Assembly (NCBI GenBank): GCA_964472545.1
Contig: CAYYNP010000321.1
Location: forward strand, 1-11,217
DNA: 11,217 bases
Origin: CAYYNP01 sp964472545
GTDB taxonomy: Bacteria > Planctomycetota > Planctomycetia > Pirellulales > Thermoguttaceae
Direction: 5' to 3'
Part shown: piece by piece, positions 1 through 6,592 of the stretch
How the letters are laid out: each line of letters begins with the position of its first letter
How positions within the stretch are numbered: position 1 is the first letter of the stretch
Program-made: the position numbers and the translations under genes
Notes under the pieces: generated by a model
Told to the model about the DNA's origin: nothing
Database searches by the model: none
What the model saw: the letters and a program-made list of their open reading frames with translations, nothing else

Positions 1-36
1 GGGGGGGCGCGGGCGGCGGGGCGCGGGGGGCGGGCA
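1..36. repeat. G/C-only low-complexity tract at window edge
   Basis: The first 36 bases are almost entirely G and C, with long G runs, followed by a GGGCACTCGGGGCTCGG stretch. It resembles the G-rich heptamer tracts that follow three genes further on, so it may be the tail of such a tract behind a plus-strand gene lying to the left of the window. That gene is not visible, so this is a guess. Confidence 0.4.
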
Positions 37-66
37 CTCGGGGCTCGGCAATCGTTTTCGTTTAGC

Positions 67-85
67 CGTCGCCGGCACGGCGACG
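67..85. other. Short perfect hairpin upstream of the first LRR gene
   Basis: CGTCGCCG and CGGCGACG form a perfect 8-bp stem around a 3-base GCA loop. No T-run follows on either strand, so it is not a standard intrinsic terminator. It lies 65 bases upstream of the putative -10 box of the next gene and could end a transcript from the left or be a dispersed repeat fragment. Confidence 0.4.
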
Positions 86-149
86 TGATGCGGCAGTGCC
101 AACTACACGAGCGATCAGCTTCTGTGTTTCGCCGGCACTGCGCTTGCAG

Positions 150-155
150 TACAAT
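150..155 (+). promoter_or_regulatory. Putative -10 box of the first LRR gene
   Basis: TACAAT matches five of six bases of the sigma-70 -10 consensus and sits 45 bases upstream of the chosen ATG at 201. No good -35 is visible 16 to 18 bases upstream. The box lies inside a possible 5' extension of the reading frame (from a GTG at 96), which favours the later ATG. Confidence 0.3.
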
Positions 156-200
156 AGAACGTTCGAGGTCCGGTATCACAACGTCCCGGAGTGCACGGCT

Positions 201-1319
201 ATGCAACGGGTGGCTGCCACGGCGATTGGCGCGACGCTGTTGCTGACCTGTTGGGGGAATGCGCCGGCCGCGGAGCCGACGCCGGAAGAAATCCAACGCT
301 GGATCGCAGACCTCGACGACGACCGATTCTCGGTACGTGAGGCGGGCACCAAGAGCCTGATCGAAGCCGGCACCGCGGTCATTCCCGCACTTGTCGAGCA
401 AACCAACCGGGGCAGCCTCGAGGTCAGTTGCCGCACCGTCCGCGTGTTGCAGGCACTGGCCGACGGCGACAACCTGCCCACCCGAGAGGCAGCCTTGGCG
501 GCGTTGCGGCAGATTGCCGATACGCCGGGCCACACCGCTCGGCGACGGGCCGCGGCGATGTTGCTCTATTGGGAGACGACGCGCCGCGAGCGGATCTTTG
601 CCGAGATCCGGCGGTTCGGCGGCACCGTCGCCCAGCAGTCCGACGGCCAGCAAATCGTGCGGATCGGCAAGAGTTGGCAGGGCGGCCGCGAGGGGCTGGC
701 CTTCGTGCGGCGGTTGGACAAGCTGCCGTCGCTCTCGCTGGAACACTCTTCGCTGCCCGACGATGCCCTGCAGGAGTTAGCCGGCATGGCCAATCTTCGG
801 CGGCTGTACCTCGGCGAGAGCCAGATCGAAGGCCCGGGGCTGCGCCGTTTGGCGGGCCTCGACTCGTTGACGTATCTGTCGCTGAAGGACCTGAAACTCG
901 ACGACGACGCCTTGGAGCACATCGGACAACTGGCCAATCTCGACCATCTCGGCCTCGACGGCACCTCGGTCACCGACGCGGCACTAGAGCACCTCAAGCC
1001 ATTGGAGCGGCTCGCCAAGCTCTGGCTCAACGGTACCCGGATCACGGATGCCGGCCTGGTGCATCTCGGTGGTCTTACCCAGATCGCTTGGCTCGACCTG
1101 TCCGACACCCGGATCACCGACGCGGGCATCGAGCACCTCGGCAGCCTGCCGAAGCTCGAGGAACTCCGCTTGCAGAACACCGCGTTGACCGACGGCGCCA
1201 TCGAGCATCTTGCGGAACTCAAAGCGCTGAAGCGGCTTCACCTACAGGGCACCACGATCACCGACGTCGGCATCGCCAAACTCCGCCGGGCGATGCCGCA
1301 GATCTCGGTGACGAAGTAG
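201..1319 (+). CDS. Secreted HEAT-like / leucine-rich repeat protein
   Basis: A 372-residue protein of unknown function, probably exported and binding another protein. Residues 1-24 look like a Sec signal peptide (hydrophobic ATLLLTC, likely cleavage after APAA). Residues 28-125 form helical HEAT/ARM-like repeats (IADLDDDRFSVREAGTKSL), common in planctomycete proteins. Residues 128-155 are a linker with FAEIRRFGG, also found in the LRR protein at 9048. From about 160 to 372 come 24-residue LRRs of the type L..L.L..T.ITDAGL.HL..L. Their DNA repeats every 72 bp (phase points at 969, 1041, 1113, 1185 and 1257), and they end in a cap, KLRRAMPQISV. The frame stays open upstream to a GTG at 96, but ATG 201 has GGAG nine bases before it and starts the signal peptide. 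The gene stands alone and converges on panB. Family assignment is firm; function is unknown. Confidence 0.85.
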   Translation: MQRVAATAIGATLLLTCWGNAPAAEPTPEEIQRWIADLDDDRFSVREAGTKSLIEAGTAVIPALVEQTNRGSLEVSCRTVRVLQALADGDNLPTREAALAALRQIADTPGHTARRRAAAMLLYWETTRRERIFAEIRRFGGTVAQQSDGQQIVRIGKSWQGGREGLAFVRRLDKLPSLSLEHSSLPDDALQELAGMANLRRLYLGESQIEGPGLRRLAGLDSLTYLSLKDLKLDDDALEHIGQLANLDHLGLDGTSVTDAALEHLKPLERLAKLWLNGTRITDAGLVHLGGLTQIAWLDLSDTRITDAGIEHLGSLPKLEELRLQNTALTDGAIEHLAELKALKRLHLQGTTITDVGIAKLRRAMPQISVTK

Positions 1320-1403
1320 CCTGAGACGGTTCCGTACACGGGAAGGCCAAGGCGTCGTTCGTGATCGGCGCCGGCGGGGCGACGACCCAACGCGGGACGG
1401 TGT

Positions 1404-1502
1404 GGAACGCCTTCAGCGTTCCGTTCGCCCAGGCCTTCCCAACCCCAGGGTGCGCCGCTGCGCGGCGACCCTGGGCTGCGATGTTCGACCGCGTTGCGGT
1501 CG
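1404..1502. repeat. Array of three consecutive hairpins between convergent genes
   Basis: Three separate inverted repeats follow one another. GGAACGC/GCGTTCC lies at 1404-1422. CCCAGGGT/ACCCTGGG lies at 1444-1475 and continues inward as a second 6-bp stem (CGCCGC/GCGGCG) after one bulged G. CGACCGC/GCGGTCG with a GTT loop lies at 1486-1502. The array sits 84 bases past the LRR stop and 107 bases from the panB stop, so it could end transcription from both sides, although no U-tract follows. It may equally be a dispersed intergenic repeat of this lineage. Confidence 0.6.
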
Positions 1503-1531
1503 CCCCGAACCACTCACATCTCTCCGATCCC

Positions 1532-1609
1532 CGTCACTCCCCACTCCCCACTCCTAACTCCTAACTCCTAACTCCCGACTCACCACCCACCACCCATCAC
1601 TCTCCTCGC
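1532..1609 (-). repeat. Heptamer tract (CACTCCC / ACTCCTA type) downstream of panB
   Basis: This tract of seven-base units has almost no G on the plus strand: CACTCCC-like units, then three ACTCCTA-type units, then CACCACC-type units. On the panB sense strand it reads as G-rich units (GGGAGTG, TAGGAGT, GGTGGTG) and begins directly after the panB stop. Similar tracts follow two other genes in this window. Confidence 0.75.
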
Positions 1610-2410
1610 TCACCGAAACGACTGCTCCGGTCCTGGAAACGTCCCGTCGCGAACTTCGTCGCGATACCGCGTCACCGCGTCGACAATCGTGTTCTTCAGG
1701 CCGGCGTAGGGTTTGACGTGTTTCGGCAGGCGGCCTTCGGTCAGTCCGAGCAGGTCGTGGAAGACGAGCACCTGCCCGTCGCAACCGGTGCCCGCGCCGA
1801 TCCCGATGGTGGGAATGTTCAATTCGGCGGTGATCCTTTCGGCGTCGCCGGCGGGAATGCATTCCAGCACGATCGAAAACGCGCCGGCCCGCTCGGCCGC
1901 TTTGGCGTCGCCCAGCAGTTGATCCAGATCTCGCTGCACGCGGTAGCCGCCCAACTGATGGACGTTCTGTGGCCGCAGCCCCACGTGGGCCATCACGGGG
2001 ATGCCGGCCGAAACCAGCCCGGCGATCACCTCCGCCTGTTCCATGCCCCCCTCGATCTTGACCGCCTGGGCGCGCGTCCGCTTGAGGATCTCCGCAGCAT
2101 TTTCGATCGCCTGGTAGACGCCCAGATGGAAACTGGGAAACGGCATGTCGACGATCACCAGCGCGCGGCGGACGGCCCGGGCGACCATCTCGGCGTGGTA
2201 GATCATCTCCTTAAGCGTCACCGGCAGCGTGTTGCCGTGGCCCTGCACGACCATCGAAAGGCTGTCGCCGACCAGCACGGCCTCGATCCCCGCAGCGTCG
2301 AGCAGCCGGGCCGTAGGGTAATCGTAGGCCGTCAATACGGTGATCTTTTGCCCGGACGATTTCATCGCCACGAACTGCGGCACGGTAAGCTGGCGGACGT
2401 CGGAACTCAT
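1610..2410 (-). CDS. panB: 3-methyl-2-oxobutanoate hydroxymethyltransferase (PanB)
   Basis: This cytosolic enzyme transfers a hydroxymethyl group from 5,10-methylene-tetrahydrofolate to 2-oxoisovalerate, giving ketopantoate, the first committed step of pantothenate and CoA synthesis. The 266-residue product is full length for the family. Visible hallmarks are LTAYDYPTARLLDAAGI, then VGDS (Asp49), DMPF (Asp88), KIEGG (Glu120) and LECIP (Glu183). These correspond to the Mg-binding and catalytic residues Asp45, Asp84, Glu114 and Glu181 of the E. coli enzyme. The tail PKHVKPYA ... FPGPEQSF is also typical. ATG 2410 was chosen because AGGA lies nine bases upstream; an 11-residue upstream extension has no homology. 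No panC or panD lies beside it. The gene upstream in the same direction is a peroxidase, separated by a 33-bp inverted repeat, so co-transcription is uncertain. Confidence 0.96.
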   Translation of the reverse strand: MSSDVRQLTVPQFVAMKSSGQKITVLTAYDYPTARLLDAAGIEAVLVGDSLSMVVQGHGNTLPVTLKEMIYHAEMVARAVRRALVIVDMPFPSFHLGVYQAIENAAEILKRTRAQAVKIEGGMEQAEVIAGLVSAGIPVMAHVGLRPQNVHQLGGYRVQRDLDQLLGDAKAAERAGAFSIVLECIPAGDAERITAELNIPTIGIGAGTGCDGQVLVFHDLLGLTEGRLPKHVKPYAGLKNTIVDAVTRYRDEVRDGTFPGPEQSFR

Positions 2411-2476
2411 GGGCCGGTTTCCTTGCTCAGAGTATCTGCCCAATTCAGTAGTTCATTGCCTTCGGTTTTGGCAGTG

Positions 2477-2572
2477 GGGTGGCTGGGGCAAAGCGCAGCG
2501 GTGCCCCAGGTCGCTGGCTCTTTCGCAGCCTGTGACGCACTGGGGCACCGCTGCGCTTTGCCCCAGCCACCC
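2477..2572. repeat. Pair of inverted 33-bp hairpin repeats (copies 1 and 2)
   Basis: Bases 2477-2509 and 2540-2572 are perfect reverse complements over 33 bp, with a 30-base spacer. Each arm is itself a hairpin: CTGGGGCA and TGCCCCAG pair over 8 bp around an 11-base loop. A third copy with one mismatch lies at 6686-6718. The pair fills the gap between the peroxidase stop (41 bases away) and the panB start (66 bases away). It could fold into one long cruciform or RNA hairpin and reduce read-through into panB. No reading frame or transposase is enclosed. Confidence 0.85.
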
Positions 2573-2612
2573 ACAAAGCACGTTGCATTGCGGTACTTGA
2601 CGTCCGCCCGGG

Positions 2613-3776
2613 CTACTTCCCCGGGTAATCCCCGGAAAGCGCTTTGAGGAACTCGACCATGTCGGCAACGTCCTCGTCGGAGATCTCCTCCTCGCTGAGC
2701 GACTTGAGCATCGGCGAGAGATTGTCGTTGTCGATCCCGCCGGCGGCCATCATGGCCACGGCTTCTTCGAGTGTGGCACAGCTTCCGTCGTGGAAGTAAG
2801 GGGCCGTATCGGTCGCATCGCGCAGCATCGGCACGCGGAACTTGCCCAAGTCCCTGTCCTCGCCGGTGACGGCCTTGCGTCCCTGGTCGGGCGTTTCCTT
2901 GTCCATGCCCACGCCGGCGTTGTAATAGCGATAGTTGCTGAACACCGGCGCGCCGTGGCAGGTGGAGCAGCCGACGTCGTCGAAGGTCTCCATCCCCCGC
3001 TTCTGCGCTTCTGTGAGCGCGTCGGCGTCACCCGCCTCAAACTGGTCGTAGGCCGAATTGCCGCTGAGCACGGTCCGCTCGTAGGTGGCGATCGCCTTGG
3101 CAATGCCGTCGCTGTTGACCTCGGTGCCAAAGACCTTCTGGAACTGCTCGACGTACTCGTCGATTTCGGCCAACTCCTTGACCAGAACGTCGAGATCGTG
3201 GCCCATTTCGATCGGGTTTTCGATCGGCCCGAGCGCCTGCTCTTCAAGGCTCGCAGCCCGGCCGTCCCAGAACTGTGCGGGAGCATAGGCCGAGTTGATC
3301 ACCGTGGGCGAGTTGGCACCGCCGACCTGGCCGCCGATTCCCTTGCTGGTGGCGAGTTGTTCCGTCCAACCCATCTTCGGATGATGGCACGTAGCGCAGG
3401 CGATGGTGCCGTCTTTGCTCAAGCGGACGTCGAAATAGAGCATCTTGCCCAGTTCGACTTTCTCCGGCGTCATTGGGTTGTTTTCCGGCACCGGCAGCGG
3501 GTCGAGCCCCAGCGGGATCGCGGGAAGTTCGCCCTCGGGCGTCAGCGTGGATACCGGATCCAACGGCGGGACCCCCGGATCGCCAGGCGGCGTCGGCGGG
3601 GTGGGCGGCGGATCGGTGGTCTTGCCGGTCGGTTCGGCGGGCGTCACCGTGACCGTTGGAGATTGCTCCGTGGTAGACGTCGGCGTCGTCTTGGCCGGGC
3701 CACATCCCGACTGCAGTGCCACGTACGACAGCACGACCAGGCAACCGACGAAACATCGCATCTTGTGAGAACACAT
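2613..3776 (-). CDS. Di-heme cytochrome c peroxidase / MauG-family protein, probable lipoprotein
   Basis: This 387-residue protein acts outside the cytoplasm and probably reduces H2O2 or oxidises another substrate with electrons from small cytochromes. It starts with a signal peptide (residues 1-24) ending LQSGC, a lipobox-like site with Cys25. The usual Leu at -3 is Gln, so lipidation is likely but not certain. Residues 26-100 are a low-complexity Thr/Pro-rich linker. The catalytic part has heme motifs CATCH (Cys127, Cys130, His131) and CSTCH (Cys270, Cys273, His274). It also has the peroxidase signature ALGPIENPIEM (Glu190), FRVPMLRD with a candidate axial Met317, and APYFHDG. ATG 3776 has GGGAG ten bases upstream; Met6 lacks such a site. 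Rubredoxin lies upstream in the same direction, with a 122-bp gap. Whether it is a peroxidase or a MauG-like oxidase cannot be decided from sequence. Confidence 0.93.
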   Translation of the reverse strand: MCSHKMRCFVGCLVVLSYVALQSGCGPAKTTPTSTTEQSPTVTVTPAEPTGKTTDPPPTPPTPPGDPGVPPLDPVSTLTPEGELPAIPLGLDPLPVPENNPMTPEKVELGKMLYFDVRLSKDGTIACATCHHPKMGWTEQLATSKGIGGQVGGANSPTVINSAYAPAQFWDGRAASLEEQALGPIENPIEMGHDLDVLVKELAEIDEYVEQFQKVFGTEVNSDGIAKAIATYERTVLSGNSAYDQFEAGDADALTEAQKRGMETFDDVGCSTCHGAPVFSNYRYYNAGVGMDKETPDQGRKAVTGEDRDLGKFRVPMLRDATDTAPYFHDGSCATLEEAVAMMAAGGIDNDNLSPMLKSLSEEEISDEDVADMVEFLKALSGDYPGK

Positions 3777-3898
3777 CGTAACGGACTCCCTTTAGCGCAT
3801 GAAAACGAACGGAACACCCGCAATGGCAGCAGCGCTCCCCTGGCAGCAACGCCTTCGGAACAGACGTCATGGCCTTGGCGGCCGCCCAACTCCGGCGG

Positions 3899-4060
3899 CT
3901 AGTCCACCGGCTCGAAGTCTTCCTTGCCAACGCCGCACTCTGGGCACTCGAAATCGTCGGGCAGGTTCTCGAACGCAGTCCCCGGCTCGATGCCCTGCTC
4001 CGGAACCCCCACCTCAGGATCGTAAATCCAGCCACACGGCCCACATTCATACTTCTGCAT
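3899..4060 (-). CDS. Rubredoxin
   Basis: This 53-residue protein is a complete rubredoxin, a small cytosolic one-electron carrier with a single iron bound by four cysteines. The two knuckles are MQKYECGPCGWIYDPEVG (Cys6, Cys9) and FECPECGVGKEDFE (Cys39, Cys42), with the usual YDP and LPDDF signatures. There is no signal peptide. Two ATGs lie six bases apart (4066 and 4060). AAGGAG at 4074-4069 is two bases from the first and eight from the second, so 4060 is preferred. It is followed in the same direction by the di-heme peroxidase. Rubredoxins often feed peroxide- or oxygen-reducing enzymes, so an oxidative-stress link is plausible. Direct electron transfer to the peroxidase is unlikely because the two should lie in different compartments. 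Confidence 0.95.
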   Translation of the reverse strand: MQKYECGPCGWIYDPEVGVPEQGIEPGTAFENLPDDFECPECGVGKEDFEPVD

Positions 4061-4136
4061 CTGCATCTCTCCTTACGCTCGATTCTCGTGGGGCGCCTCC
4101 CAAGAGACCCCGCCACACCACCTCGCCATATCGCGG

Positions 4137-4164
4137 ATTTTCACCCATCGACCCCAGAAGTCAA
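4137..4164 (-). promoter_or_regulatory. Putative promoter for rubredoxin
   Basis: On the minus strand, TTGACT (4164-4159, five of six matches to the -35 consensus) is followed after 16 bases by GAAAAT (4142-4137, four of six for the -10). It would give a leader of about 70 bases before the rubredoxin ATG at 4060. Based on consensus matching only. Confidence 0.35.
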
Positions 4165-4167
4165 CCC

Positions 4168-4259
4168 GCCCCATTCCCACTCTCCTCTCCCTACTCCGCA
4201 CTCCCTGCTCCCGACGCCCTGCTCCTCACCCACCACTCTCCACTACCCACTCCCCCCCA
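4168..4259 (-). repeat. G-rich heptamer tract at the 3' end of the amidohydrolase gene
   Basis: On the plus strand this is a nearly G-free run of CACTCTC/CTCCCTA/CACTCCC-like units of about seven bases. On the amidohydrolase sense strand it is G-rich (GGGAGTG, GGTGGGT). It overlaps the last codons: the C-terminal GLGGSG and the TAG stop at 4245-4243 are themselves made of tract sequence. It then continues to about 4168. It matches the tracts after panB and at the right window edge. Confidence 0.75.
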
Positions 4260-5241
4260 ACCCATAAAACTCCACCGCATTATCGTGCCATAGCTTCTTC
4301 CGTTCGCCTTCCGGCCGCCCCGCAACTACCTCTCGCAGTGCCGCAACGCACTGCTTGAGCGTTGCCGCCCGAGTGCAAACCGGCCAATCGCTGCCGAACA
4401 CCACGCGATCCGGCCCGAATTCATCCAGACAGTGGTTGATGATCGGGGCCAGGTCGTCGGCCTTCCAGCGTCCCTTCTCGGCCCGGGCGACGATGCCGGA
4501 GATCTTGCAGACCACGTTGGGCTGCCGAGCAACTTTGGCCAAGTCGCGCCGCCATGGGTCTGCTCGGTGCTCGGCTTTTGCCTCCGTGGACTCGTTGTGC
4601 GAGAAGGCCTTTGGATCGGCGTTGCCGCAATGGTCGAGGATGAATCGCGTGTCGGGACAACGTGCGGCCAGTTTCGCCCCGACGTCGAGCGCCGTCGGCG
4701 GCAGGCAGAGATCGAAGCTCAGCCCCAGGCCGCCCAGCAGCCGTACTCCCTGCACGAACGGCCGCTCCAAACCCGGCTCCGGCTTGAACAGCAACCGCCG
4801 GACGCCCTTGATGAATGGGCTCTTGGCGAATCGCGTGATATATGCCTTGAAGCCGTCGGTGGCCGGACGCCCGCTGATCACGGCGGCCACCGTCGGGTTG
4901 TCCGGCCGCTTGCACACCGCGATCACGTGCTCGGCCTCGGCAACTTGCTGGTTTTCCTCGACGTCCACTTCCATGTAGACGGCCTTCGCCACGCCGAGGC
5001 CTTCGACCGCCCGGCGGTAGTCGTCCATCAGGAAATTCCGCCGCAGCGGTTCGCCCGGCTTCAGCCACGACAATTGGAAGTTATCGAGATTCCAGAGGTG
5101 CTGGTGCGTATCGACGATCGGCAGCGCAGCCGGTTCGGCCGAGACGTGCTCCTCGGCAGCCGCGGCGATGAGTTTGCCCGCCGTACCCGCGGCAACTGCC
5201 CCAACGCCCGCCCGTACAAACTCGCGACGATTGGCCGTCAT
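4243..5241 (-). CDS. Tat-exported amidohydrolase-2 family (TIM-barrel) hydrolase
   Basis: This 332-residue protein is a predicted metal-dependent hydrolase of the amidohydrolase-2 group, which includes L-fuconolactonase and 2-pyrone-4,6-dicarboxylate lactonase. The substrate here is unknown. Residues 4-29 form a Tat signal, NRREFVRAG followed by an Ala/Gly-rich segment, so it is probably exported folded. Active-site landmarks are DTHQHLW (Asp44, His46, His48) at the first strand, LDHCGN (His204), CKISG (Lys246) and FGSDWPVC (Asp285). ATG 5241 was preferred over an in-frame GTG one codon earlier because GAGGAG lies six bases upstream of the ATG. The C-terminus GLGGSG and the stop come from a heptamer repeat tract. 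An inverted-repeat element ends just before the Shine-Dalgarno and separates it from the antiporter gene upstream. Confidence 0.9.
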   Translation of the reverse strand: MTANRREFVRAGVGAVAAGTAGKLIAAAAEEHVSAEPAALPIVDTHQHLWNLDNFQLSWLKPGEPLRRNFLMDDYRRAVEGLGVAKAVYMEVDVEENQQVAEAEHVIAVCKRPDNPTVAAVISGRPATDGFKAYITRFAKSPFIKGVRRLLFKPEPGLERPFVQGVRLLGGLGLSFDLCLPPTALDVGAKLAARCPDTRFILDHCGNADPKAFSHNESTEAKAEHRADPWRRDLAKVARQPNVVCKISGIVARAEKGRWKADDLAPIINHCLDEFGPDRVVFGSDWPVCTRAATLKQCVAALREVVAGRPEGERKKLWHDNAVEFYGLGGSG

Positions 5242-5255
5242 CACAATCTCCTCAT

Positions 5256-5363
5256 AAAGCCGCGACCGGTGGTCGCGCCCGAGTACTTACCGAAGGATAT
5301 GGGGCACGTTAAACCATACGCCGAGCCCGCCCGCATTTCGGCGCGACCACCGGTCGCGGCTTT
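5256..5363. repeat. Nested 24-bp perfect inverted repeat between antiporter and hydrolase genes
   Basis: Bases 5256-5279 and 5340-5363 are exact reverse complements, with a 60-base spacer. Each arm contains its own smaller palindrome, GCGACC / GGTCGC around three bases. In transcripts of the minus-strand genes, the first arm starts nine bases after the antiporter stop. The second ends three bases before the GAGGAG ribosome site of the hydrolase. It could work as an attenuator or mRNA processing hairpin, or be a mobile REP-like element. No coding sequence lies in the spacer. Confidence 0.85.
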
Positions 5364-5372
5364 GTATCGGAA

Positions 5373-6584
5373 CTAATGACCGCCGCCGGAAAGCTCGGGC
5401 AGATGATAGAACGCCAACGCCATGATGACGTAGACGCCCAACAGCATCACGCCTTCCATCCAGTGGCTTTCGCCGTCCTGGGCGACCATCGCCAACACGC
5501 CCACCGAGAGCATCACGGCCACGGTTTCCATCAACGTGAAGTGGAGGTTCAGCGGTTCGGCGTGGCCCATCAGCATGCTGGCGAAGACCAACACGGGTGC
5601 CACCAGCAAGGCGATCTGGATGCCGCTGCCAACGGCAATCTGAAACGCCAGGTCCATCTTGTTTTTGATCGCCACCAACACGGCCGTGGAGTGCTCGGCG
5701 GCGTTGCCCACCACGGCCACCACGATCACGCCCACAAACACGCCGTTCATGCCCAGCGCAACCCGGGCTTCCGCCACGGAATGCACCAACAGTTCGCTCA
5801 TCCAGGCAACGCCCGCGGTGGCCAGAAGCAGCATCGCCAGCGACGTCCGGCGGCTCCACTCGGGCTGATGGTGCTCCTCTTGGCCGCCGTCTCTCTTGGA
5901 GCCGTGGTCTTCGGGGCCCGAGAACAAGTGCTGGTGCGTCTTCAGCGAGAAGATCAGGCTCAACACGTAAATGGCAGCCAGGACGGCGGCAATCTCTTCG
6001 CTCAAGAACCCCAGGCTTTTTGCCTCGTCGACGCCCAGATTGGGTTGTGCCCGGCAGGCGAAGTCGAACAGCGTCGGCATGATCAGCCCGATCGACGCCA
6101 GGGCCAGCAGCGTGGCGCCCATGCCGGCGGCCGTGCGGTTGAACGTCTGACGAGGGTGTTTTAGCCCGCCCAACAGGATCGCCAAGCCCAGCACCAGCAG
6201 GACGTTGCCGATGATCGAACCGGTGATCGAGGCCTTCACCAGGTCGTACATCTCGGGCCCCTGCCTCAACGCAATCAAGGCGATGATCAACTCGGCCGCG
6301 TTGCCGAAGGTCGCGTTGAGCAGCCCGCCGATGCCGGCACCGAGCGTTTCGGCCAGATTCTCGGTAGCGCGGCCCATGAGGCCCGCCAACGGGATGATCG
6401 CCACGGCCGAGACGACGAAGATCCACAGCCCGCCGGCGTGTGCCCAGCCCAAGATCACGGCCGCCGGCATGGCCGCCAACAGCCAGTAGAGCGGCTCGCG
6501 GCAAACACAGCCACACGCGGCGGCGAAACCGGTGGGCGGATGGTGATCGGAGGAATCGGGAGATGAAAGTTCGGGGTCGCTCAT
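5373..6584 (-). CDS. CAX-type cation/proton antiporter (Ca2+:H+ antiporter family)
   Basis: This 403-residue inner-membrane antiporter of the CaCA superfamily probably exports Ca2+ (or another cation) in exchange for protons. About eleven hydrophobic segments are visible between residues 32 and 394. The two alpha-repeat signatures of the family are present: FGNAAELIIALIAL (Glu98) and GNAAEHSTAVLVAIKNK (Glu297). Both glutamates are the expected ion-binding residues. A His- and acid-rich cytosolic loop (about 215-242) separates the two halves, and Cys24, Cys26 and Cys28 cluster before the first membrane span. ATG 6584 was chosen although it has no ribosome site, because a good promoter places the transcript start almost on it. 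An earlier TTG at 6620 would overlap the -35 box. The gene is transcribed away from the flavin reductase gene. Ion specificity cannot be read from the sequence. Confidence 0.93.
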   Translation of the reverse strand: MSDPELSSPDSSDHHPPTGFAAACGCVCREPLYWLLAAMPAAVILGWAHAGGLWIFVVSAVAIIPLAGLMGRATENLAETLGAGIGGLLNATFGNAAELIIALIALRQGPEMYDLVKASITGSIIGNVLLVLGLAILLGGLKHPRQTFNRTAAGMGATLLALASIGLIMPTLFDFACRAQPNLGVDEAKSLGFLSEEIAAVLAAIYVLSLIFSLKTHQHLFSGPEDHGSKRDGGQEEHHQPEWSRRTSLAMLLLATAGVAWMSELLVHSVAEARVALGMNGVFVGVIVVAVVGNAAEHSTAVLVAIKNKMDLAFQIAVGSGIQIALLVAPVLVFASMLMGHAEPLNLHFTLMETVAVMLSVGVLAMVAQDGESHWMEGVMLLGVYVIMALAFYHLPELSGGGH

Positions 6585-6592
6585 CGCAGGGG

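Noticed and set aside
96..200. N-terminal extension of the first LRR protein from GTG 96
   Set aside because: It would bury the signal peptide, lies over the putative -10 box and lacks a ribosome site, whereas ATG 201 has GGAG at good spacing.
1532..1609. Heptamer tract as a CRISPR array
   Set aside because: The units are seven bases and contiguous, without spacers, and no cas gene is present.
2453..2668. Small open frames across the 33-bp repeat pair (containing WLGQSAAVPQ or LGHRCALPQPP)
   Set aside because: These peptides come from the repeat itself in either orientation and have no independent coding support.
5256..5363. 24-bp inverted repeat as ends of an insertion sequence
   Set aside because: Only 60 bases lie between the arms, with no transposase and no obvious target-site duplication; a REP-like or regulatory element fits better.
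1718..6516. Several long open frames opposite to panB, the peroxidase, the hydrolase and the antiporter (for example 1718-2647 +, 2790-3902 +, 4432-5376 +, 5376-6164 +, 5287-6516 -)
   Set aside because: They overlap clear family members, have Arg/Pro/His-rich compositions typical of GC-rich shadow frames, and show no recognisable motif.
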